Positions 6,165 to 12,227 of a DNA stretch of 12,662 nucleotides are shown here, piece by piece; the stretch's first letter is position 1, and each line of letters opens with the position of its first letter. The notes beneath the pieces were generated by a model that saw nothing but the letters and a program-made list of their open reading frames with translations, did not search any database and had not been told where the DNA came from. A program made the position numbers and the translations under genes. Origin of the DNA: an uncultured Actinomycetes bacterium (lineage in GTDB: Bacteria > Actinomycetota > Actinomycetes > Mycobacteriales > Mycobacteriaceae); the NCBI GenBank assembly GCA_903911165.1, contig CAIWCQ010000210.1, positions 1-12,662 of the forward strand. The letters are read 5' to 3'.

Positions 6165-6779
6165 CTACGCGGTCGCCGGTGCCGTGCTGCGCTCCGGTTT
6201 GATGAGAATTGCCAGGGCGCCGAAGACGACGACCCCGAAGACGGCCAAGCCGATGGCGAGGTCCTTGCTGGCGAATTCCTGCCAGCCTTCGGTCAGCAGC
6301 AGGAACGCCGGGATGGCCCCGGTGACCCAGCCCTGGACCACAGCGACCGCGCCGGTGTAGCGGCCCAGTGAGTCCCGCCCGCGACCGAGCAGGAAGAAGA
6401 ACAGCAGCCACAGGAACGACCAGTAAAGCCAGATCACTCCGAACGCGTAGTCCTTGTCGCGGAAGGAGATCACCGCGTAGGCCACCGCGCAGATGGCGAC
6501 GAATAACGAGAAGTAACCCAGGCCGGTGCCGTCGAGGTCGTTCCACAGATTCATCGCTACGTAGAGGTAGGTGAACCCGAACAGGTACAGGCCCGACGCC
6601 GCCATAATCTGCGTGGTGTTGCCGTCTGCGGTGAAGATCAGGTACGTCGGCGTGATCACCTGCAGGATCCCGACGAAGATATTCAATGGCACGGCGGCGC
6701 GGGTATCGACCCAGCCCAGCAGCATGCAGCCGTTCAGGAACAGAACCGCTCCAACGTAGAGAAGTCCGACAGATCCCAT
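6165..6779 (-). CDS. amiS: AmiS/UreI-family amide/urea channel
   Basis: This 204-aa inner-membrane protein would admit small amides or urea. It aligns by eye with UreI/AmiS: N-terminal LLYVGAVLFLNG, the LFGFTYLYVAMN segment (66-77), GYFSLFVAI (88-96), GVIWLYWSFLWLLFF (114-128) and VVQGWVTGAIPAFLL (147-161). Hydrophobic helices are at about 4-22, 30-49, 57-77, 86-106, 111-131, 141-162 and 173-194. The seventh lies beyond the point where UreI ends. ATG 6779 is preceded by a G-rich tract. The pairing with fmdA 46 bp downstream identifies a formamide, acetamide or urea import role; substrate choice cannot be read from sequence. Confidence 0.94.
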   Translation of the reverse strand: MGSVGLLYVGAVLFLNGCMLLGWVDTRAAVPLNIFVGILQVITPTYLIFTADGNTTQIMAASGLYLFGFTYLYVAMNLWNDLDGTGLGYFSLFVAICAVAYAVISFRDKDYAFGVIWLYWSFLWLLFFFLLGRGRDSLGRYTGAVAVVQGWVTGAIPAFLLLTEGWQEFASKDLAIGLAVFGVVVFGALAILIKPERSTAPATA

Positions 6780-6782
6780 AAT

Positions 6783-6796
6783 CCCCGCCCCCCCTT
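6783..6796 (-). promoter_or_regulatory. G-rich Shine-Dalgarno tract before amiS
   Basis: On the minus strand the bases before ATG 6779 read AAGGGGGGGCGGGG followed by ATT. The seven-G run is 8 bases from the start codon and can pair with the anti-Shine-Dalgarno sequence in several registers. It directly abuts the 3' side of the upstream hairpin. The homopolymer could also be length-variable. Confidence 0.55.
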
Positions 6797-6833
6797 ATGA
6801 CTGCACGGCACTGAGCGGTGCAAGTCCAGTCAT
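6797..6833 (-). other. Leader hairpin B, immediately upstream of the amiS ribosome binding site
   Basis: A perfect 7-bp outer stem is formed by ATGACTG and CAGTCAT (6797-6803 with 6827-6833). Inside is a GCAC/GTGC stem (6808-6811 with 6818-6821) closing a 6-base loop. An alternative pairing TGCAC/GTGCA (6802-6806 with 6818-6822) competes with both. In the minus-strand transcript this structure ends right before the G-rich ribosome binding site. Confidence 0.5.
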
Positions 6834-6847
6834 CGGTGTTGAGCGAC

Positions 6848-6878
6848 AAGCGAGCCGATCCGGAGGATCAACTCGCTT
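6848..6878 (-). other. Leader hairpin A upstream of amiS
   Basis: AAGCGAG (6848-6854) pairs with CTCGCTT (6872-6878), and within it GATCC (6857-6861) pairs with GGATC (6865-6869) around a 3-base loop. The two stems are separated by a symmetric 2x2 internal loop. This is the strongest inverted repeat in the intergenic region, lying 14 bp from hairpin B. It could be part of a structured leader RNA or an operator. Confidence 0.55.
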
Positions 6879-7001
6879 CCAAGTTCGGAGATCGTCCCCT
6901 CTCGTGGGAAATAGCGGTGCGACGAACGCTGTCGCGACAACCCGATAGCACTGACACTCGACCCTCGAAGGGCGGACTGTGAGGGTTTTGGCGAAACACA
7001 C

Positions 7002-7015
7002 ACGAAATAATTCGT
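7002..7015. promoter_or_regulatory. AT-rich palindrome ACGAA-N4-TTCGT, candidate operator
   Basis: ACGAA (7002-7006) and TTCGT (7011-7015) are inverted around ATAA. The surrounding 45 bases are conspicuously AT-rich for this GC-rich window. The site lies 110 bp before fdsG and could bind a regulator shared by both divergent operons. TAATTT (7015-7020) also fits a -10 element. Confidence 0.4.
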
Positions 7016-7075
7016 AATTTGGGTTATCTGCTCGAAACGCGATGAGCGGGACTTTCGCGTCGGCGACATCTGGCC

Positions 7076-7117
7076 TAGCCTCGAAATCGGCCCGGTTGCC
7101 CCAACCGCGCTAGGCGG
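7076..7117 (+). promoter_or_regulatory. Candidate fds operon -10 and ribosome binding site
   Basis: TAGCCT (7076-7081) matches TANNNT; no good -35 is present at 17-18 bp. Transcription would begin near 7088, giving a leader with a CGGTT/AACCG hairpin (7093-7107). AGGCGG (7112-7117) is a ribosome binding site 7 bases before GTG 7125 and sets the fdsG start. Confidence 0.45.
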
Positions 7118-7124
7118 TGATGCG

Positions 7125-7604
7125 GTGACACGACAGGCCCCCGGGACCCGGGCGCCGGCCGATGTGCTCGCCGCGGTGCCGGTCGAGGAACGACTGATCC
7201 TGCCGTGTCTGCAACGCATCCAGAACTCCTTCGGGTACGTCACCGATGACTCGGTGGATGCGGTCGCCGAGTTCCTCAACGTCAGCCGCGCGGAGGTGAT
7301 CGGCGTACTCACCTACTACCACGATCTGCGGCGCACACCCCCGCCGCCGGTGGTGGTGGCTGTGTGTGTTGCCGAAGCCTGTCAGGCCCAGGGTTCACGA
7401 TCGCTGATCAACGATATTGAAGTCGACTTCCGGATCACGCTCGGGGATCAATCAGCCTCTGCACCAATCGAATTCGCGAAAACCTACTGCCTGGGCAACT
7501 GCGCGCTGGGCCCTGCGGTCATGGTGAATGGACGGCTGGTCGGGCGCTGCGATATCGGCAGGGTACGGGCCGCGGTGGCCGCCGCGCAGGAGGGAATCCG
7601 GTGA
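7125..7604 (+). CDS. fdsG: NAD-dependent formate dehydrogenase gamma subunit (NuoE-like)
   Basis: This is the small [2Fe-2S] subunit of the cytosolic NAD+-linked formate dehydrogenase, homologous to NuoE, and it helps relay electrons within the complex. The 159-aa length equals the usual FdsG size. An N-terminal helical part (LPCLQRIQNSFGYVTDDSV, 26-44) precedes the thioredoxin-like fold with cluster ligands C81-x4-C86 and C122-x3-C126 (YCLGNC), then GPAVMVNG. The start is GTG 7125 with AGGCGG upstream. The stop overlaps fdsB by 4 bp (GTGA), so translation is coupled. It is the first gene of the fds operon, divergent from amiS-fmdA. A bare NuoE of complex I is excluded by the following FdsB, FdsA and FdsD. 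Confidence 0.95.
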   Translation: MTRQAPGTRAPADVLAAVPVEERLILPCLQRIQNSFGYVTDDSVDAVAEFLNVSRAEVIGVLTYYHDLRRTPPPPVVVAVCVAEACQAQGSRSLINDIEVDFRITLGDQSASAPIEFAKTYCLGNCALGPAVMVNGRLVGRCDIGRVRAAVAAAQEGIR

Positions 7605-9172
7605 GCGTGCGCGTCTATGTTCCCGGTGACTCGGCTGCGTGTTCGGTGGGCGCCGACGAGGTCGCGGCGATGATCGCCGAGTCGGCCGCCGCCGGGGGCA
7701 CCACCGTGGAGGTGATCCGCAACGGATCGCGGGGCATGCTGTGGCTGGAGCCATTCGTGGAGGTTCAGACCGCCGCGGGGCGTGTCGGGTACGGCCCCGT
7801 CGCACCCGGGGACGTGGCGTCGCTCATCGACGCCGGACTGTTCGAGGGCCGAGACCACATCCTCGGGCACGGACTGGTCGAGGAGATCGAGTGGCTGGAC
7901 CGCCAGCACCGGGTGAGTTTCGCCCGGGTGGGCCTGGCCGACCCGCTGGACCTCGACGAATACCGGAAGATGGGCGGCCTGGCCGGGCTGCGCCGCGCCC
8001 TGGACATCCCCGTCGAGGAGGTGGTCGGCGACATTCTGGCCTCCGGCCTGCGCGGCCGCGGCGGCGCCGGATTCCCCGCCGGGATCAAGTGGCGCACGGT
8101 GCTGGAGGCGCCGTGCCGCGACGGGTCCGATGGCGTCAAGTACGTGTGCTGCAACGCCGATGAGGGTGACAGCGGCACCTTCGCCGACCGCATGCTGATG
8201 GAGGGTGACCCCTTCACCCTGCTGGAGGGAATGGCGATCGCCGGGGTCACCGTCGGGGCGAGCCTCGGCCTGATCTACGTGCGCTCGGAGTACCCCGCCG
8301 CGATCCGCACCCTGCGCACCGCGGTGGACATCGCTCGCGTCGATGGCTGGTTGGGTGCCGACGTTTTGGGTTCTCATCGGCCCTTCGACGTGCGCGTCGT
8401 CGAGGGTGCGGGCTCCTATGTGTGCGGCGAAGAGACCGCCATGCTGGAGAGCCTGGAGGGCAAGCGCGGGATGGTGCGGCCTAAGCCGCCGATCCCAGCA
8501 CTGCAGGGGTTATTCGGCAAGCCGACCCTGGTGCACAACGTGCTTACCTTGTCGGCGGTGCCGGCGATTCTGGCCGACGGCGCAGTGGCCTATCAGTCAC
8601 TCGGGGTGGACCGCTCCCGCGGAACTCAGGTATTCCAACTCGCCGGGAATATTGCCCGCGGCGGGATCGTCGAACTCGCCTTCGGGGTGAGTCTGCGCGA
8701 ACTCGTCGAGGATTTCGGTGGCGGAACGCGTTCCGGGCGCCCCGTCCGCGCCGTCCAGGTGGGCGGACCGTTGGGCGCCTATCTGCCCGACTCCGCGCTC
8801 GATGTGTCGATGGACTACGAGGCTCTCGTGGCGGCCGATTCGATGCTCGGCCACGGCGGGGTGGTCGTCTTCGACGACACCGTGGACATGGCCGCCCAGG
8901 CCCGCTTCGCGATGGAATTCTGTGCCGTCGAATCCTGCGGCAAGTGCACTCCGTGCCGGATCGGCTCCACTCGCGGCGTCGAGGTCATCGACAAGATCAC
9001 CGCCGGGATCGACCCGGAGCGTAACCTTGAGTTACTTGAGGAGCTCTGCGAAACCATGACCGATGGATCACTGTGCGCGATGGGCGGACTCACGCCGCTG
9101 CCGGTGCGCAGCGCGGTGGCGCACTTCGGCGAGGACTTCCACCGATCAGCGAACGGCGGGCAACGACAATGA
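7601..9172 (+). CDS. fdsB: NAD-dependent formate dehydrogenase beta subunit (NuoF-like)
   Basis: This 523-aa subunit binds FMN and NAD(H) and transfers electrons from the Fe-S chain to NAD+. An N-terminal thioredoxin-like part (residues about 1-90) is fused to a NuoF body, as in other FdsB proteins. The NuoF signatures are GRGGAGFPAGIKW (from about 150), CNADEGDSGTFADR (from about 183), CGEETAMLESLEGKRG and LVHNV. The C-terminal [4Fe-4S] site is SCGKCTPCRIGS with ligands C446, C449, C452 and C492 (LCAMGG). The first domain shows only scattered Cys, so it probably holds no cluster. GTG 7601 follows AGGAGGG (7588-7594). The TGA overlaps the fdsA ATG (9169-9172). Confidence 0.96.
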   Translation: MSVRVYVPGDSAACSVGADEVAAMIAESAAAGGTTVEVIRNGSRGMLWLEPFVEVQTAAGRVGYGPVAPGDVASLIDAGLFEGRDHILGHGLVEEIEWLDRQHRVSFARVGLADPLDLDEYRKMGGLAGLRRALDIPVEEVVGDILASGLRGRGGAGFPAGIKWRTVLEAPCRDGSDGVKYVCCNADEGDSGTFADRMLMEGDPFTLLEGMAIAGVTVGASLGLIYVRSEYPAAIRTLRTAVDIARVDGWLGADVLGSHRPFDVRVVEGAGSYVCGEETAMLESLEGKRGMVRPKPPIPALQGLFGKPTLVHNVLTLSAVPAILADGAVAYQSLGVDRSRGTQVFQLAGNIARGGIVELAFGVSLRELVEDFGGGTRSGRPVRAVQVGGPLGAYLPDSALDVSMDYEALVAADSMLGHGGVVVFDDTVDMAAQARFAMEFCAVESCGKCTPCRIGSTRGVEVIDKITAGIDPERNLELLEELCETMTDGSLCAMGGLTPLPVRSAVAHFGEDFHRSANGGQRQ

Positions 9173-11985
9173 CACTCCTGAAGGAACCCGACCACGGCAC
9201 GCCGGCATCGGCGTCCGAGCAGACGGTGTCGGTGGACATCGACGGTGTGATGGTGACGGTGCCGGCCGGGACGTCGGTGATGAGGGCGGCGTCCGAAGCC
9301 GGCTTGGCCGTGCCCAAGCTGTGCGCCACCGACTCGCTGCAGCCGTTCGGCTCCTGCCGGCTGTGTCTGGTGGAGATCGACGGGAAGAAGGGCACCCCGG
9401 TGTCCTGCACCACACCGGTGGAACCGGGCATGGTGGTGCACACCCAGACGCCGCGCATTGAGCGCCTGCGCCGCAACGTCATGGAGCTCTACATCTCCGA
9501 CCATCCGCTGGACTGTCTGACGTGTCCGGCCAACGGCGACTGTGAACTCCAAGACATGGCCGGTGTGGTCGGACTGCGCGAGGTCCGCTACGGATTCGCC
9601 GGGGAGAATCATCTTGACGCGCCTACCGACACCAGCAATCCCTACTTCGACTTCGACGAGTCCAAGTGCATCGCGTGCAGTCGCTGTGTCCGTGCGTGCG
9701 ACGAGATCCAGGGCACTCTCGCGCTGACCATCGTCGGCCGCGGCTTCGACTCCAAAGTGAGTGCCGGCGGAACGAATTTCATGGACAGCGAATGCGTGTC
9801 GTGCGGTGCGTGTGTGCAGGCCTGCCCGACGGCGACGTTGTCGGAGAAATCGGTCATCGAACTCGGCATCCCGACCCGCAGCGTGCTGACCACGTGCGCC
9901 TACTGCGGAGTGGGGTGCTCGTTCAAGGCCGAACTGCGCGGCGACGAATTGGTTCGGATGGTGCCGCATAAGGATGGTGGCGCCAACGAGGGCCACTCGT
10001 GTGTCAAGGGCCGCTTCGCCTGGGGGTACGCCACCCACCCGGATCGTGTTGTTGCACCGATGATTCGGGACGCCATCGGCGATCCGTGGCGGGAGGTGTC
10101 CTGGGAGCAGGCCATCGACTATGCCGCCCGCCGGCTGAGCGGAATTCAGGACACCTACGGCCGCGACAGCATTGGCGGTATCACCTCCTCGCGCTGCACC
10201 AACGAAGAGGTTTTCGTGGTGCAGAAGATGGTCCGGGCTGCCTTCGGCAACAACAACGTCGATACCTGCGCTCGGGTCTGCCACTCGCCGACCGGCTACG
10301 GGCTCAAGCAGACCTTCGGTACCTCGGCCGGAACTCAGGATTTTAAGTCGGTGGCCGCCGCCGACGTCATCGTCGTGATCGGGGCCAACCCCACCGATGC
10401 GCATCCGGTGTTCGCATCCCGGATGAAGAAGCGACTGCGCTCCGGCGCGCACCTGGTGGTTATCGACCCACGCCGCATCGACCTGGTGCGCTCCCCGCAC
10501 ATTCAGGCTGAACATCACCTGCAGTTGCAGCCCGGCACCAATGTCGCCGTGGTGAACGCAATGGCGCACACGATCGTCGACGAGGGACTCGTCGACACCG
10601 AGTTCGTCGCGCAACGCTGCGACCCCGAGTTGTACCGGGAGTGGGAGGAGTTCATCCGACTGCCGGAGAACAGCCCCGAGGCCATGGCGGAATTCAGCGG
10701 AGTGCCCGCCGTCGACGTCCGGGCTGCGGCACGGCTGTACGCCGCCGGACCGAACTCGGCGATCTACTACGGCCTCGGCGTCACCGAGCACAGCCAGGGC
10801 TCGACCATGGTGATGGCGATGGCGAACCTCGCCATGGCCACCGGGAACATCGGTCGCGACGGCGTCGGGATCAATCCGCTGCGCGGCCAGAACAATGTTC
10901 AGGGCTCCTGCGATATGGGGTCCTTCCCGCACGAGTTCCCCGGCTACCGTCACGTCTCCGACACCGTGGTGCGTGAGCAGTTCGAATCCCTCTGGGGAAC
11001 GATGTTGCAGTCCGAGCCGGGCCTGCGGATCCCCAATATGTTCGACGCCGCCGTCAGCGGTGACTTCAAAGCGCTATTCGTCCAAGGTGAGGACATCGCC
11101 CAGTCAGACCCGAACACCCATCACGTGGTGGCCGCGCTGGAGTCGTTGGAGTTGCTGATCGTTCAGGATCTGTTCCTCAACGAGACTGCGAAGTACGCCC
11201 ACGTGTTTCTGCCCGGCACATCGTTTCTGGAGAAGGACGGCACGTTCACCAACGCCGAACGGCGGATCAACCGGGTGCGTCCGGTGATGAAGTCCAAGAT
11301 CGGCAAGCAGGAGTGGCAGGTCGCCTGCGACCTGAGTACCGCACTGGGCTATCCGATGCACTATGAATCCGCGGCGCAGATCATGGACGAGATCGCCTCG
11401 CTGACACCGACATTCGCCGGGGTGTCCTTCGGCCTGCTCGACGAGGTGGGCAGCGTGCAGTGGCCGTGCAACGCCGAGCATCCACTGGGCACACCGATCA
11501 TGTACATCGACCGATTTACCCGTGGCGACGGCGCCTTCCAATTGACGCCCTACGTGCCCACCGATGAGCGCAGCACCCGGCGTTACCCACTGCTGCTGAC
11601 CACTGGCCGGATCCTGAGCCAGTACAACGTCGGCGCCCAGACCCGCCGGACGGCGAATGTCGCTTGGCATGAGGAGGACGTCCTCGACATCCACGCCTCC
11701 GATGCTGAGATGCGCGGGATCACCGACGGCACCTGGGTGAGCCTGGCCAGCCGTGTCGGGTCGACGGTGCTGCGGGCCCACATCTCCGACCGGGTTCCGC
11801 CGGGCGTGGTCTACACGACGTTCCACTACCCGGTCAGTGGCGCCAATGTGGTTACCACCGACAACTCCGACTGGGCCACCAACTGTCCGGAGTACAAGGT
11901 GACGGCCGTGGAGGTCGCGCCGCGGCTTCGCGGTCCGGAGCACGCGGAGGCAACCGCCGAGACCCAACCGGCGGTCAGTCGCTAG
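9169..11985 (+). CDS. fdsA: NAD-dependent formate dehydrogenase catalytic subunit
   Basis: This 938-aa molybdenum or tungsten bis-MGD enzyme oxidises formate to CO2. Domains run in order: a NuoG-like [2Fe-2S] domain (C52, C63, C66, C80); a His-Cys [4Fe-4S] site (H112, C116, C119, C125 in HPLDCLTCPANGDC); a two-cluster ferredoxin domain (C167, C170, C173, C177 and C209, C212, C215, C219); the Mo-domain [4Fe-4S] site (C243, C246, C250, C278); and the catalytic centre CARVCHSPT with Cys371-His372, the Cys replacing selenocysteine of E. coli FdhF. The molybdopterin dinucleotide-binding domain occupies the C-terminal part. Length is close to FdsA of Ralstonia and Rhodobacter. ATG 9169 follows GGCGGG at 9155-9160 and overlaps the fdsB stop. 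Maturation needs an FdhD-type sulfurtransferase, not encoded here. Confidence 0.97.
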   Translation: MTLLKEPDHGTPASASEQTVSVDIDGVMVTVPAGTSVMRAASEAGLAVPKLCATDSLQPFGSCRLCLVEIDGKKGTPVSCTTPVEPGMVVHTQTPRIERLRRNVMELYISDHPLDCLTCPANGDCELQDMAGVVGLREVRYGFAGENHLDAPTDTSNPYFDFDESKCIACSRCVRACDEIQGTLALTIVGRGFDSKVSAGGTNFMDSECVSCGACVQACPTATLSEKSVIELGIPTRSVLTTCAYCGVGCSFKAELRGDELVRMVPHKDGGANEGHSCVKGRFAWGYATHPDRVVAPMIRDAIGDPWREVSWEQAIDYAARRLSGIQDTYGRDSIGGITSSRCTNEEVFVVQKMVRAAFGNNNVDTCARVCHSPTGYGLKQTFGTSAGTQDFKSVAAADVIVVIGANPTDAHPVFASRMKKRLRSGAHLVVIDPRRIDLVRSPHIQAEHHLQLQPGTNVAVVNAMAHTIVDEGLVDTEFVAQRCDPELYREWEEFIRLPENSPEAMAEFSGVPAVDVRAAARLYAAGPNSAIYYGLGVTEHSQGSTMVMAMANLAMATGNIGRDGVGINPLRGQNNVQGSCDMGSFPHEFPGYRHVSDTVVREQFESLWGTMLQSEPGLRIPNMFDAAVSGDFKALFVQGEDIAQSDPNTHHVVAALESLELLIVQDLFLNETAKYAHVFLPGTSFLEKDGTFTNAERRINRVRPVMKSKIGKQEWQVACDLSTALGYPMHYESAAQIMDEIASLTPTFAGVSFGLLDEVGSVQWPCNAEHPLGTPIMYIDRFTRGDGAFQLTPYVPTDERSTRRYPLLLTTGRILSQYNVGAQTRRTANVAWHEEDVLDIHASDAEMRGITDGTWVSLASRVGSTVLRAHISDRVPPGVVYTTFHYPVSGANVVTTDNSDWATNCPEYKVTAVEVAPRLRGPEHAEATAETQPAVSR

Positions 11986-11987
11986 CC

Positions 11988-12203
11988 GTGCCGATCGAGA
12001 CCCTCATCCGGATGGGCCAGCAGATCGCCCGCAACAACTGCGCGCTGCCACCGGATCGCGCCGCCGATCGGATCGCCAAGCATCTCAACGCGTTCTGGAC
12101 GCGCGCGATGATCGCCGAACTGCAGGCATTCGCCAGCACCGATTCCGGTCGGTTGGACCCCAGTCTCGTTGCAGCCCTGCGGCAATTGGCTGCGAGCGGC
12201 TAA
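11988..12203 (+). CDS. fdsD: Formate dehydrogenase delta subunit
   Basis: This 71-aa subunit belongs to the small FdsD family found only with NAD-dependent FDH operons; it is proposed to aid assembly or stability of FdsGBA. The sequence shows the family pattern LIRMGQQIARNN, ADRIAKHLNAFWTRAM and LDPSLVAALRQL across the whole length. The GTG start (11988) lies 2 bp after the fdsA stop, so translation is coupled. In the classical order an fdsC/fdhD gene stands between fdsA and fdsD, which is missing here. The gene ends 12 bp from the convergent secreted-protein gene. Confidence 0.92.
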   Translation: MPIETLIRMGQQIARNNCALPPDRAADRIAKHLNAFWTRAMIAELQAFASTDSGRLDPSLVAALRQLAASG

Positions 12204-12210
12204 GCCCTGC

Positions 12211-12227
12211 GACGGTCAGTTGCCGTC
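12211..12227. terminator. Weak hairpin at convergent gene ends
   Basis: GACGG (12211-12215) and CCGTC (12223-12227) form a 5-bp stem with a 7-base loop. It sits between fdsD and the convergent gene and overlaps the latter's last codons. No T-run follows on either strand, so termination here is only a possibility. Confidence 0.3.

Larger units (their letters stand above)
6780..7124. other. Divergent regulatory region between amiS-fmdA and fds operons
   Basis: This 345-bp stretch has no credible gene. It holds two hairpins next to amiS, a 10-bp perfect palindrome TGTCGCGACA (6930-6939), an ACCCTC/GAGGGT inverted repeat (6961-6966 and 6981-6986), an AT-rich palindromic patch (about 6986-7030), the probable fds promoter, and a CGGTT/AACCG hairpin (7093-7107) in the fds leader. 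No canonical promoter for amiS could be picked out on the minus strand. The symmetry suggests coordinated control of the amide and formate operons. Confidence 0.7.

Noticed and set aside
6797-6840. tRNA-like or group II intron-like GTGCAAGTCC segment
   Set aside because: The enclosed stem is far too short for a tRNA, and no reverse transcriptase or other intron domain is present; only a short word resembles intron 5' sequences.
6019-6849. 276-residue minus-strand frame overlapping amiS and the start of fmdA
   Set aside because: Frame-shifted shadow of amiS; Arg-rich with no membrane helices, while the amiS frame matches its family along its length.
6985-7030. Possible GlnR box in the AT-rich patch
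   Set aside because: GAAAC appears at 6993-6997, but the expected TnAC and GnAAC half-sites at 11-bp spacing are not present on either strand.
7125-9172. Genes for complex I subunits NuoE/NuoF
   Set aside because: No other nuo genes surround them; they overlap fdsA and are followed by fdsD, which is specific to NAD-dependent formate dehydrogenase.
10267-10290. Selenocysteine at the FdsA active site
   Set aside because: The catalytic codon is TGC for Cys371 rather than in-frame TGA, so no Sec insertion is needed.
8815-10953. 712-residue minus-strand open frame across fdsB and fdsA
   Set aside because: It crosses two well-supported genes on the other strand and reflects third-position GC bias only.
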